A stretch of 64,000 nucleotides of DNA. Origin: Lepidurus packardi (taxonomy: Eukaryota > Arthropoda > Branchiopoda > Notostraca > Triopsidae). The translations under genes were made by a program, and so were the position numbers. The stretch lies in contig JAKZAN010000007.1 in NCBI GenBank assembly GCA_023053545.1, positions 5,270,001 to 5,334,000 on the forward strand. The letters are read 5' to 3'. Below are positions 1-25,059 of the stretch, piece by piece (the stretch's first letter is position 1; each line of letters opens with the position of its first letter). The notes beneath the pieces are model-generated. The model did no database searches and was not told the origin of the DNA. It saw only the letters and a program-made list of their open reading frames with translations.

Positions 1-3000
1 AACAAGCATAGAGCAAGTATAGGGCACACAGGAGCTGGAGACAATAGCAATCGGTGAAATGTGGCTCTGGCATGGGCCATGTGTCACCTCTCAGCACAAT
101 TACAGGCCGTCATATATGGGACAATAAATTCTTGTCATTCGTTCTACCGTCCTGCCTATCCGTTGAACCGTGAACCATGCGACTGCCTATTAACACCACC
201 TATTTGGCTATTTACCACCGAAAGTGAAACCTTTCCATTTTTTTCTGCGAATTATGAAATCGATAAGGCGAAAAACGGGGGGAAAAGATAAGAATAAGAC
301 TCTAACGAAAAGGAGATGAACGGATTTGCGGTTAAAGAACTAAGATTGAAGACTGGAGGACAGACACAAGAAACGGAGATTTTGGACCTCTAGCGAGCAG
401 CAAAGCTTGCAACGGAAATCGATCGCTCGCCCCTTCCCCATAAGCCACAATGGGGGCTAAAGGCTTGCTATCAAGACTCCACAATTGGGATGAATGAGGA
501 TGGTTACTGCCGCTGTTGGTTTTCTTTCTAATCTTTGGTACAAGGATCGCATACATAGGCCTGTACCTAAAAATCTAACCTCTTCCTTGGGAAACGAGCA
601 CTTTTGGGCCTTAATATTCAACGCACGAAAATGGCGAGAACACTGTGGGAGGATGGGGGAAGATCTTTATGATCCCAGCCCTCTTTGTACCCTCCTTCTC
701 ATTCCTACTTAGAGAGGGCGAGATACAGAAAAGAATAAAAAAAGAAAAAAGCTCATTAACCTGAGTCTAGTTTCGATCTTTATAATCCGTTGCTTGAGAT
801 GTTGGGTTTCATTATAAAGGCTGAGAGTAGCTATAGCTTAGTTCACTCTTCTCCCCTTACTGACTTTGACTTTGGATTTTCGAGGTGCAACGTACTCATT
901 ATTGGCATTTGTTCGCAGCTTTGGACACCTCGATGCTTACGCGGCTTTGGTGGCTTTCTGTAGCCGAAAAGCCGGGAGTTGAAACCGAAATTGTGCCTGC
1001 AACTAAGAAACTCAAGTCACACTTCTAAGAATCCTCAAAGGTATACGCAGTTAGAAAAAAGGCTCCTTTTCAAGTCTCAAGTTTCCAGATTCTTGCTCTC
1101 GTAGAATTTCTTTCCTTCCCATTTTTTGGTCCAAGCGTGTTTTTTAGAAACCAAAGAGTAAGAAACGTCACATTAATATACATCTAGGCCACCTTAAGGG
1201 AACGAAAAATCGACCTCTTCACTGCTTCGTACGACTTTACCGTTGAACTATCCTACTACTTCTGCCACAACCTGCCAGCCCAGTTATCTGCCATTAAACG
1301 AAACTTCATTGGAGAAAACGGGAGAAATTCGTGAATATACATTCCGGCTTAAATTTATTCCTTAAGACTGGTCGAGACTTGCATAAAATGACGCAGTGCA
1401 GAATCAATGCGACGAACAAAGGGTAACATGCTCATTAGGTCAAACTCCGCGCTCCTGCAAAGCTTAGTGAGCGAAAAACGAGCGCCTTGCGTCGGTGGAG
1501 ATGTAGGACGTAAAGTTCATAGGAAACGTGGAACGTCCAGTAATGCGTGTTTGGCATGAGCGAAAAGGCATGTGACAAGTTGACGTATACAAGGTTGTGC
1601 TAGGGGATTTTACTCCTAATAAGGACACGAATCGGGGTCAGGTGAAGCCTGGGTGAAAAAAAAAATAAAAAAAACACCTGATAGCATAATTAAACGAATG
1701 TTGTCACTGCCGTGGCCCTATACAGATACAGGCCCTCAATCGGAACCGGTCGATAGCTTAAAAGGTGTTATGCGTGGTACGCAGGATAGAAACGATCCCC
1801 GGAATACGGAACAGTTATTATGCAGGCTCCAAAGATGGAAAATGTTCCTTAAAATATTTGTAAACTTGTCGGAAAACAACAATACAAGGAATTAGATGAG
1901 AAACCTTGAAAAAAAAGGAAAAAAATGCTGCAAGACCTGTTCCACGACTCGTAGTCAAAGAGAAGGACTAGTTTCGGTCCCCTGCACCCGTCAAGTTGGT
2001 TTCAAAGGTACGACAAAGGTGAGACCGGGTAATTCAGATAAGGGAAATAGTTGAAACTTTAAAGAGCGAATAAGAACCGAAAGACACTTCTTTTTAATCT
2101 AAGAAATGCATCGGGCAGCTTAACGCTAAGCCCGAAATTCGGTTGGAGTGACGTCATCAACACAGAAATATGCACGTAAAAGTGAAGAGGAGCTTTTCAA
2201 CCCACGCAGTCCAGTGATACTCGAAAGTTTTATGCTAGATCAACGATCAATGATCTTGAAACTCACCGTCTCTCTCCAGACTAACTGACAAGTAAGAGAG
2301 CATTGAAATGCGAGATTTAGTTATGCCGAGATTGAAAAAATAAATTTAAAAATATTTTCTTTTTATATATAAAAGCGCCAATCAAGAAGAATCGTAAATC
2401 ACATTGGAACTCCGTCTGCACTGCCAGACTCGAAGGAAAGAGAATCGCACATCCAATTTTAGGAGAAATAGAGTTAAGTTGCCATAGTGGCCCTGTGCAA
2501 CTAAGGAGGTTTACGAAAAAGACGAAGACGAATGTGTTTGATTATTTGCTGCTGCCTTGGAGTGTCAAGCTTTGTGACGGGGGAGAAAGACGGAGCAGGA
2601 CTCCAAAAACAGCGCCTTGCATTATGGCTTTTTGCTTTCTGGGTTAGTCAACGACAGGACGAGACAAGATTGTTATTTAACAAGACTTGAAAGGCATTAC
2701 TTCCCAGTTGAGGCCCTATAAAAGTGGCTGTAAAACAGGCCGTTTTGCTGGCCCTAGCTCCTAGCTTCTTAAGAAGATATGGTGCTGTAAAATCTAAAAA
2801 AAAAAATACCAGAAAAACTGTTCCAGTTGGGTCTATTCACTTTCTTATGGGGGTAGCACTTAATCAACTTTAAACCCGCGCTTAACTCCCAACCCTCCCC
2901 CCTTCCTGGCTTCTTCCCTCCCAGGGTGCCCTATAGTATATATCTACAAGCTCTAAAAGGTCAAATCTGCGAACTGCGTGAACTTACACCCCCTTGGTCC

Positions 3001-5834
3001 TCAGGTCAAGCTTATGCGAACTTGGGAATATGGATGCGAACTTGGGAGTCGGACCCAAAAGACCGCCAAGAAACTTGTCGTCGCCTATATTTGATTTCTT
3101 GCTTGTTTTTCAAGATGACTCTAGTCGATTACCAGCGTCGATACTGGTAAAAACAGGCTCCTTTCTTCTGTTCTCATCCGAAATTCCTGGCAATGCCGAG
3201 CAAAGAGATGAAAAAGATCCCTCGTGAACATGGCACAAGACAACTCCCACTTAAAGAACATCGCGAGGCCAGTTGCAAAAAAAAGAAGAAAAAAAAAAGA
3301 AAACGCCATACAAATGGTTACCGATCCTGGGTAAATTTCTCTTTTGTCTTTGTTTTCGTCTTTGGGGTGCTTCTTCTCCGTCTTTCATTCCATTCCCTCA
3401 TTCATTTTTTCCCTCTTGGCTCCCAGGGAAGATTTTAAGTGGAAACATTGCCTTGGCCAATGTTTATGACTTAACAACCCTGTCTTTCCAGGGAAATAGC
3501 ACTGCTAACAGCACTAACCAGGTCAATCTGCTCTTCCGAGATTCCTAGCGAGATGCTTGGGCAGCTTTAAAAGTATTAGCCTAAAAAAAGCGAAAACTCC
3601 AAAGTTTCGAAGCAATACCAAACCCTATAGGCCTGGTACAATACATTACTTTCGTACTCGGGGTAAGAGGGGGCGAACTTCGCTAACATCTTATCCCTCC
3701 TTTTAAGTGATCAATTTTCGCTTTTTAAACCACGAAAATTCCTTTTAAAGAGCAGCACCCTTTTTGTATCTATTCCGGGTCTTTTCAAGGAACGGCTGCT
3801 CCCCTGTTTCACAACTTTAGGGTTCTTTTTCGTAAGAAAAAACAGCTTTAACCCTCTAGACCTCCGTTCATTTGAAATTTTTAGACAAAAGCGGAACTTT
3901 TCCAGCCGCGGACCTGCTCTCGTGTGGCTGATGTGTTGCAATAGCGAATCTCATATCCAACCCCGAGATTAAAGTAGAAGGGTTTCGCTTTTTGAGGTCC
4001 CCAATTACTGCGTTAGTAACGGAAGCTGCACAATACTAGAAACCTTACAATAGACGTCTTAGGTGAACACAGGTGCTAAGCGAAGCAATTTTTGGACTTT
4101 TTTCCGTAGCGATTCAGACTGACAACCTAAGTTTCCGGTAATGAAGTGAAAAACGCAGACAATTCTACTTTAGTTTCGAACATCCCCCTAAAAAAATGTG
4201 ATATCCAACCATAATTCTTTTTCCAAAAAGCTGCAGATGTCGAGCGACAGGCCACTACCTTATTAAAAGCGAGCACATGGAAAGGACATCATCACCAGTT
4301 CGGCTTGACAAAGAAAAAGCATAGTCGTTTCCGGTCGGTGACATGGACTGTATACAATATACTTCTGAAATGCCTTTTTTCCTATTTTTCTTCCCTTCAA
4401 GCGTATAACAGAACATGCGAGTCTCCTTTCAGCATAACCAAGCCGGTTATAATTGAAAGCTTGAAACCAAGACGAAAAAGGTTGAGCGGACTCAACCTCA
4501 AGTCTTAAGACAGATATCCAGACCTCCCATAAATTTCCCCCAGCGCTACTGTTACCACAAAAATAAATATTGAATGCGAGCAACTCCAACCCTAATTTCC
4601 CATTCTCAACAGTTGCCTCTCTCATCCCTGAAAAACACCGTAGACATTGTCTATTCACACAGGTGGAATTGTAAGATTTTTTTCTGTAATATAATGCTTT
4701 GGCGTGCCCTTTGCCCTTCCCGTCTATTATTGTCAGGACGTCTCCATGAGCTGAATTGGTTGCGTCTGACTGCTATGCATAAGGCGAAACGAAACTTCTA
4801 TAGGAAAATATAAACAACAGTAAAAGAGAAGTTACAGAATGGAGTCGAAACACGTTTCCTCTTTTGCCAAATGGGACATCAGAGACGCTGCTAGTAAGTG
4901 CCCGCTAGGCTGTAATGAGACATTCCGAGAAGACTAAGAAGAAGGCAGGTGAATTAGATATAATTGTGGCCATAAACCTGTCACGCTCGCATCTAACACA
5001 ACCAAGCCGCTGTCTCATACCTGCTACACCCGAAGCCTACACAGAACACCACAGCAGCGAACAATACAAAAATAAAAATAATAGAAAGAGCTTGGTGGCT
5101 TTCTGTTACGTTCAGAGCATTGTTCAAAATTAGTAGCTAACGCGTGATGGACCGTGGGGGAAGCTAAAGTAAGGAGTCGAACGGTATAGAGTCTCCGGTG
5201 TGAATATAATTGCAAGTTGGAGTCACATATGTTGCACACCATAAATGGAATATCTCGCATGCCGGCTGTATATCCCGATTCCCGCAACCTTTTAATAACG
5301 GCTATTTCACAATGGAGACCGGAACTGAAAATTTCACAGCGGTTCGTTCCGCCGGGGAAATATTGCATCGACTTTATATTGCATGTATGGTATGATATCC
5401 TCCTCCCATCTTATTGCTTTTTACAACTGCAAACTTGTGAATCTAGAAAGTTGCATAGACGGCTATGCAAACGATGTGTTGTATACCTTATAGATTCCTA
5501 AATAAAGGTTCATACAGTCATGAATTGTATAAGGCAGCACGCAACATAAAAAGTTGTGCTTATCTTGTGCTACTCCTTCATGTTTAATTTAGCAAAGAAG
5601 GAGAAATGTGTACGCTTTTTTTCACTTTATTTTTTGTAACTTTTTCCTTTTTGTAACCGAGAACCTGGCCAATCCTGTATTGCTTGTCTACCACGTGGAG
5701 TTAGAAAAACGAGCCCGACTTCTGTAATGTTATAAGGCGGCAATGGATTGCAACGAGCTAAAAGTGCGAGAGAGAGAGAAACCATCCAAAGTTGCTGCAG
5801 ACAATGGACACAATGCACGCTAAAGGTAATGGTC
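1..5834. other. Gene-free interval
   Basis: I find no ORF with recognisable protein similarity and no convincing exon. Frames are closed every few hundred bases on both strands. It contains short A-runs, a GA-rich stretch near 5770 and isolated TATA-like strings (for example near 2362-2375 and 2716) without a linked coding region. I see no tRNA-like box A and box B pair. Confidence 0.6.
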
Positions 5835-5854
5835 TTAAAGGGCAATGGCCACCA
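5835..5854 (+). repeat. Left terminal inverted repeat of the TTAA element
   Basis: Reads TTAAAGGGCAATGGCCACCA and is identical to the reverse complement of 7144-7163 over all 20 bases. The first four bases are probably the duplicated TTAA target. Confidence 0.88.
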
Positions 5855-6016
5855 AAATACAACTTTGTTTTGTAAAATAGAGCGGAAATTCTAATTTCTG
5901 GGTATATGTATATTTTTCTCAGGTGCGAAATAATAAGGAAACTATTTTTGAAATACAAAATCTGAAATTCAAATCTTGCTTTTTTGCCCTTGGCTCTGCG
6001 TGGTCACGTGCTGCTG

Positions 6017-6024
6017 TGACGTCA
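6017..6024. promoter_or_regulatory. TGACGTCA palindrome (CRE-like), left
   Basis: A perfect cAMP-response-element palindrome about 85 bp upstream of the + strand ATG at 6109. An identical octamer lies at the opposite end of the element (6996-7003), upstream of the THAP gene. Promoter function is inferred from position and symmetry. The octamer binds CREB/ATF-type bZIP proteins in animals. Confidence 0.5.
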
Positions 6025-6108
6025 CGGGCGGTCATAACTCCTAGGCGTACCACAAGACGTGTGTTGTTATTGTGCAGAACGCGAAAGTTAGCTTGTCTTT
6101 TCGTTGAA

Positions 6109-6285
6109 ATGGCAGCATTTGGAGACGGAATTAGTTATTACGAAGGAATGGAGGACGAAGGCACGGATTGGGATGCGACATTTTCTTTTCCGACGTCAGT
6201 TGCTGAAGTTAGAGCCTACCAATTCGAGCCTTTAGTGCCTGCAGTGTTGGCAATGGAGCAGCCAATTGACAATAACGTTCAATAA
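6109..6285 (+). CDS. Small acidic protein with a YQFEP motif, element-borne, function unknown
   Basis: A 58-aa ORF starting at ATG 6109, the first ATG of this frame after the CRE-like palindrome, and ending at TAA 6285. The N-terminal half is rich in Glu, Asp, Gly and Tyr. It is followed by a hydrophobic-aromatic segment containing RAYQFEPL. A similar (Y)xFEP motif, from memory, occurs at the N-terminus of many invertebrate proteins annotated as P2X7-like or linked to YqaJ nuclease repeats; this is a weak resemblance, not an identification. The stop lies 10 bp from the end of the oppositely oriented THAP gene, so the two genes converge inside one transposon. It could be the first exon of a larger gene lost from this copy. 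A donor-like GT is not obvious before the stop. Confidence 0.45.
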   Translation: MAAFGDGISYYEGMEDEGTDWDATFSFPTSVAEVRAYQFEPLVPAVLAMEQPIDNNVQ

Positions 6286-6295
6286 GGAAATAAGT

Positions 6296-6897
6296 TCAAT
6301 ATAGAAAAGGTTCAATACCAACTGCGGGTTGTGACTCCGATGAAACAAACGCAGCCTCCGAGACCGACGTACAAGTGCTTGTGGCAACGGTGGGGACAGC
6401 ATGACTATCACTTTGATGCAGCAACTCTTGTACAATCTAGACAGTGTATGAATAAACGTAGTATTGAAAATAATAATGAGTATATTTACTTTATGACGTT
6501 CTCTTTTGTCAATAGCGGAGGTTCCACAAGTTGTTCTTGTTGGAGTGTCGCGTAGCGCAGGCACAGTAGCCGGTCTAGAAAACTTCGTGGGGACAGCGGT
6601 TTTCAACAAAACCCTTCCGCGGTCTTTTGACCGAAATCCCATTGCTATTTTCTGATCAATGCTACTATCAAACTGATCTTCGGTGAAATGTTCACCACAG
6701 AGAGTTACCGAATTAGTTTTGGGGTCGACATAATTCGCCCTAGTCCTTTGGACTTGCAATATCCATTGCCGTCTTCTCTGTGGATCTTTGGGGAATTTAT
6801 ATATCCCTACCCCCGAACTTGAATTGTTGTTACACCCGTAAGCAACACAATAGTTCCCATAACGTTTCGGTATCTTTGTTGGCAGCTCACTTGCCAT
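6296..6897 (-). CDS. THAP-domain protein, two exons, transposon-borne
   Basis: Exon 1 is 6897-6490 and exon 2 is 6436-6296, separated by a 53-bp intron (GTAAAT donor, TCTAG acceptor, phase 0), giving 182 aa. The start is the first ATG; an in-frame GTG lies three codons upstream. Residues 12-75 carry a THAP C2CH zinc finger: C17-x4-C22, then C67-x2-H70, with the conserved YKFPKD block (33-38) and W45. A basic linker with a GFRSK segment follows, and then a Ser/Glu-rich tail ending PFLY. THAP domains bind DNA specifically and are common in P-element-type transposases and host proteins derived from them; no transposase core follows here. Without splicing, the frame stays open to 6232, but that extension looks intronic. 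A decayed relative lies at 56.0-56.4 kb. Confidence 0.75.
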
Positions 6898-6995
6898 TTT
6901 ACACACTAAAACTATACAAAAGCAACAGGGAATCTAAGCGCACCATGTGAAAACAATGGCCCGCAAGACCCACCTGTCATGCCGCGGACCGCCTG

Positions 6996-7003
6996 TGACG
7001 TCA
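6996..7003. promoter_or_regulatory. TGACGTCA palindrome (CRE-like), right
   Basis: Identical to the octamer at 6017-6024. It lies 99 bp upstream of the THAP start codon on the minus strand and about 140 bp inside the right terminus. The related 56-kb relic keeps only a TACGTCAC remnant at the corresponding place (about 56520). Confidence 0.5.
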
Positions 7004-7143
7004 CGCTTCCAGCGGCGGGAAAAGGCCAAAACTTTGCAAATTAATATCTCCGTAACGGCTGGTCAGAAAAATCAGAAACAAAATTCTGTGTTCTTAGAAT
7101 AATGTGTATTGTATGAATCCATCAAAATTTCAGTATGTGCTTG

Positions 7144-7163
7144 TGGTGGCCATTGCCCTTTAA
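7144..7163 (-). repeat. Right terminal inverted repeat of the TTAA element
   Basis: The exact reverse complement of 5835-5854. The flanking sequence beyond it (TAGCATT) differs from the left flank, which supports TTAA as the end of the duplication. Confidence 0.88.
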
Positions 7164-7418
7164 TAGCATTTCAGTTAACCCAAGAAAAAAGAATATATCT
7201 TCCAGCCTACGGAGAAAAGCAAATAGAACCTTTCATGGTACCCAAGACGTCTAGTACATCAAAAGAATTTCAATAGCGAGAAACCTATCCGTTTGCCAAC
7301 CCACCAGGAGTCATATAAAGGTCCTGACAATAAAGCGGCAGACCTGCAAGACCAAATTACCGGGAAACGAGACCCAAAGACGTGACATTTTTACGCCGGC
7401 AATTATACACACGAAGCA

Positions 7419-20585
<13,167 letters not shown>

Positions 20586-20842
20586 GCGACACAAGGACGA
20601 CTCGACAATAGGACTACGCTGTACCCGACTTAAGGACTTCGAACCCCGACATAAGGACGACGGATGCAAACTTAAGGACTATGAACCTCGACTTAATGAC
20701 TACGAACCCCAACATAAGGACGACGGATCCCGACATAAGGATTACGAACACCGACATAAGGACTAGGTTAGGCTAGGGATTTGTAGTCCGTAATTCGGAT
20801 GCACCGTGATCCTTTGTTGAGTCGTCATTGTGTCTACGTCCC
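20586..20842. repeat. Fold-back repeat, copy 1: degenerate 21-bp tandem units and an inverted arm
   Basis: The left arm is a run of degenerate units around CGACATAAGGACTACGAACC (20586-20766). After a TAGGTTAGGCTAGGG spacer, the right arm (about 20780-20842) is the diverged reverse complement of the outer left arm in the same order (CACAATGACGACTC against CACAAGGACGACTC). The transcript or single strand could form a long hairpin. The tandem part gives an open frame rich in RHKD and KDYEP, which is a by-product. A second copy lies at 38562-38780. Confidence 0.75.
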
Positions 20843-23800
20843 TTGGCTTAACATAAGAAAGGAAAGGAAAACGAAAAAAAACTTTTGTTTGAGAAGGTGC
20901 TGGACATGGAGAGAAGAAAACCACTACAACCCCAACAAAATAAAGGTTAAAGAGGCATACAATTCGAGGAGGGTGCATCTCATATTATAAGACTTATAAC
21001 CGATATATAGAAGACCGACCCACGTCCATATACGCAAGGGGGACGAATTCTTCTTATGCAAATAGCTCGCATCACTTTTGGTCGAGTTGGGTCATTCAAT
21101 TTCATCAGCAACCTCTATTCAAATCCAATTCTTCCCCGTATTACCCTTTTGCACTCCCGACCGTCACTTTCAAGAAAAAGTATAGGATATATAAAGCTGG
21201 TGGAAGTGGAGGCAAAGTCGTTTTCCTTATACTGTAAATGGCGCTGTAAATACCTAGTCGAGAAGCGAGTTCTCAGATTGGGTCTTGCACGTGCGCAACT
21301 TTCAACTGCGTTTAAGAGTTTGCATAGAAAGAAGGAAATTAGACTGGCGGGGGGGAGCGAGAATAGGAAGAGGGGTCCTCAGATGTAACCTGAAAAAGAA
21401 GACCTCAAAGTCCCATCCTGTTCACTGCAAATGGGACGGGTTGTCCGCCTTCGCCTTCTTTTCTGATTAGGGTCGAGCGCGAATGTGACGGGAAGAGATG
21501 TCTTGTCCTGTGCTATAGCTAGCTTCCGCGAAGATGTAAAGTGTCCACTAACTCTCTATTATAGAAGTTAACTTTCCCGCACCTTTCATATGACAACCCT
21601 GCTCGCCCTGCCCTTACCCAGCGCGGGGAAAAAAAGAGAAAAAAAGGAAAAAGAAACGGCTTGCGCTTTGAAACCTCGGAACCTCGGCTGAAGATGCCAT
21701 ATGGAGCAATCATGCGTCCAACGAGATTTTTTCACTCGGCTGCCCCGCCAAACTATTGTTACATCCCCCAGTTTCCATGATGAATCACCCCTGGACTTGG
21801 TCGACATTATTACAGAGCCGTTATGGCACCCTGGAGACCTGGCTCTCACGACGTCCATTTAACATTGCTCTTGTTGGATGCTGGGCGGTTCTGGTGTTCT
21901 AGTTCTAACTCGGCAGCCTTAGCACGAACGCGGCTAACTTAACTAAAACCCCAAGCGAAGCCTTACCAGCAGGCAGGTTGTCATTAGCCTTAACAAGATG
22001 AGTTGCCCATTGTGGGAGCTCCAAGCTCTCCAATCCGCTTCATGGGTTCCGGTTAACCCAGTGGTCAACAAAGGTTAACACGAATAATAATCCCAAGGCG
22101 TCCCCCACACACATCCTACTCAAATCGCCCATCCTATATGCACACCAGTTACTTTTTACGACCTATTTGCTTGCTATTTGCCCATTCCGATTTTCCTCGA
22201 CGTTAACGAAAATACTCGTAAAAAGGTTATACACACACACAACGCTTTTTGTAATTCTCCCTTTTCCCCCTCCCTCCCTTTTATATACCGTATATGCATC
22301 AATAATGGACGGGTGACCGAGCATAAAAGGAACAAAAGGCAAACTATTTTTTGTATTTATTTTTATTTATATTTTGGCTATAGGAGCACGTGTTGAGCTT
22401 CTCGTTGTTGCTTACGGTTAAGTATACGTGTGTTGCAGTCTGGGCGTTATTCTTATTACGTCTCCCCCCCCCAATCTTGCTTGGTAGTTTAAGCGAACAA
22501 CACTTTTTAACCCCCGAAAAGCGCATGTATGTTTAGTACGAGACAAATAAACTGCGGTTTGCTTGTTTCTTCCTGTAGCTTCTAACTTGGAGTCATTTGC
22601 GAAGTCTGCGAGGTCGTCGCGGTCTCTTTTGGGACCGGGGCTGGCTGTACTTCATTACAGACAGAGTCCGGTCTTTTGCAGCAAGATACGCAGCGGGGCG
22701 CTTGGCAACTTGGGCCAATAATTGCGCTCATTACACCATTCTTGTCGACACATGCATGCACTCCTTGAGACGTGTCTTAGCAATCATGCAAGGTAGTAAA
22801 TCATCCCGACTTCTTTTCTGTTTTTATACCACATGAGGTACTCTTACGCGGAAACCCAAAAAACAAGCGTGCAATTGCACCAGGCGAACGCTATGTACCC
22901 TGTATACAAGTTGGTAATGCCTTCTACTCGAATAAAAATATTTAAGAAGCGAAGATTCTAAATGAGAGCTCAAATTAGGCAGCATAACAAAAGGACTGCA
23001 GTGAACTTGACTTTTCTCATTTTTCCGGCCTCCCCCGCGACCCATTTTTATGGATGTAACCTAGGGGTGATCAAAAATTAATGAGATTTGCTCTTGGCTC
23101 TGCAAGCTCTGGCAGGCGAAGCTATCAGTTCACGGACCAAAAGGAAATTGGCAAGGAGCTGCTGCTGTGACTCACAAAACGAGCCATCTGCCGATTCTGG
23201 TAATGAACATTGGTGCGTTTCTTTCAAAACACGAAGAATTTCCTCGCGTTTGAATACTAAACTCCGTTTTTAAAAACGAAATGGAGCAGCGGCTAACCAA
23301 AAAACACTTTTGAGTCTTTTAGCCTAGACAGGCATAGTGTTTTTTTATTTAAAAAAATAATTAGGGAGAGGGAAAACATAAAACATAACTGCAAACTGTG
23401 TTTTAAGGTTGGCCAAGTGGGCTAAAACGGTGGTAAAAATTTTCCCCCTCTTCGCAACGTAATATGTTGTTTGTGGGAACTGGGAAAGTCATAAAAGCAA
23501 GCAAACATTATTCGAGCAGGTAAAGGGTTAAAAGTTTTTCTCATCTAGGCCTAATTCTAGGGGTCGAAACCCCAAAGCAGGACTTAGAGCCCCACTTTTC
23601 GCACATTTGGTTCTTAACTTCCCAGAGAGGAGTTCCTCAGCTACTTTTTTACATTATTATTACTTTTTCCTGGGAGCAGGCGACTTTGGCTTCAAAACAG
23701 AGAGTAAGGCCACGACAAGATATTGTCGAGAAGCTACGATAAACGCCTTGAGGATTATGACGACCCAGCCAGGTCGGTCAAGGAACTAATAAAAAATTAA

Positions 23801-24847
23801 TGAATCCTAAAACGAGGACTCCTGGGCCGCCCTCTTCTTGCCAGCGAAATGCAAGACGACGCATTACGATTACGACCCCAACATGTATGAGAAACGATCT
23901 ACCTGCCTCAGCTCAACAGTGTAACGTACTGCTACACCCACTGGGATACTGGAATATATGGCCATAAGCACCATCCCGTACGTTGGCTGGCTTCTAGCAA
24001 AAGCTTCCAGAAGAATGCTGACAAAATTTGCAGCATTTACGACCATCAAGCTAGACAGAAGAAAAACCTTGGTACTTTTTTTCTCTTTTTCACCGACCAT
24101 CATACCAAGGGAGAGCGACAAAGCAGACCGGGAGCGGTCTTCTTATACGACTTTCTTGCTCATAAGTTTGGGGAACTTTGTGCCACAGATTTAGTCCAAC
24201 CTAACTGATTCTAAGTAGAAATTACGACGGCTGGGCCCATGGCATTATCGTGTCAGGATATAATTGAGACTATGAGTGTGTAAGGAGACTCGCACGTCTT
24301 AATAGCTACGGCATAACTTCTGGACTTTGCTGCCTCCAGAAATTTCATAACGACAGCAGCCAAAAAGTTAAAGTGATCCCTTTACGGAGTTTATATTATA
24401 TGTATATCTACCAGCGAGCACACGTCGAGTTAGTCGTCTCCCGAGAAAATTCTGCGAACTGAAAGACAAAAAAGAACAGTTCAATCAGCGGTAATACAAA
24501 CTGCGACGTACAGTATACGCTTACGACGCCACATTTAGTAGACGAACGTCTATACAAGGCACGGTGAGTAGAAAAGGGGAAGCGGGGAAGCAATAAGTTA
24601 GGTAAAACAACACGAAGAGGGCTCGTGCCACTTTACCCTTCTTTAAGGTTAGATAGAGGGCGACAAGCGCCTTAGGCCTCTAAGCCCCGCAACTTTTGTG
24701 ACAAATGGCATTAATTTAGAGCTGCCTCGGACCAATAAAACATTGCTTTCCTGGTGTTCGTTTTGGTTCCATTGAGGTCTTGTTTTTGCTTCGCTTTTGC
24801 TATTGCCTGCTATGCTGGGTGCTTCGCTCAGGGAAGACATAGAGCGC

Positions 24848-24982
24848 TCATTGTAACTGCTCGGCCCCAAACCCTGATATATGGAAGGTCTGTTGGACTT
24901 CTAAACCGCTTATAAGAGCAGAAGAAAAAAGATATGCTAAGAAAAAAGCCAATACGACCAAAGCTTTTCCGTTACCTTTCAT
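24848..24982 (-). CDS. Candidate small peptide with signal sequence (speculative)
   Basis: A 44-aa ORF on the minus strand from ATG 24982 to TGA 24848. Residues 2-7 are basic (KGNGK), about 8-25 form a continuous hydrophobic core, and SALISG resembles a signal-peptidase site, leaving about 18 residues. Upstream on the same strand, TATATAAA lies at 25059-25052 and TCACTT, close to the arthropod initiator, about 34 nt downstream of it, so the leader would be roughly 45 nt. It might be the first exon of a secreted peptide gene, but no downstream exon was recognised. With so many short ORFs in this 45-kb stretch, chance is a serious alternative. Confidence 0.25.
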   Translation of the reverse strand: MKGNGKALVVLAFFLAYLFSSALISGLEVQQTFHISGFGAEQLQ

Positions 24983-25019
24983 ACGAAATCGCAGTGAACG
25001 AGTGAACCGTACGGGAATC

Positions 25020-25059
25020 AAAGTGACATATGAGGCCTCACGCACGAAGATTTATATAT
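25020..25059 (-). promoter_or_regulatory. TATA plus initiator-like pair
   Basis: Minus strand TATATAAA at 25059-25052, with GTCACTTT about 34 nt downstream at 25027-25020. The spacing fits an arthropod core promoter. It points at the candidate ORF starting at 24982. This is support by position only. Confidence 0.28.

Larger units (their letters stand above)
5835..7163. mobile_element. TTAA-flanked DNA transposon carrying a THAP gene and a small convergent gene
   Basis: A 1.33-kb unit bounded by a perfect 20-bp inverted repeat, TTAAAGGGCAATGGCCACCA, at 5835-5854 and its reverse complement at 7144-7163. Outside the repeats the flanks differ, so TTAA on each side is the likely target-site duplication and AGGGCAATGGCCACCA the terminal repeat. 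Inside are two convergent genes: a 58-aa acidic protein on + and a spliced THAP protein on -. TGACGTCA palindromes sit near both ends. No DDE or RNase-H transposase domain is visible, so the unit is probably mobilised in trans. The TTAA duplication recalls piggyBac elements, but the terminus AGGGC is not the usual piggyBac end, so the superfamily is left open. Confidence 0.82.
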
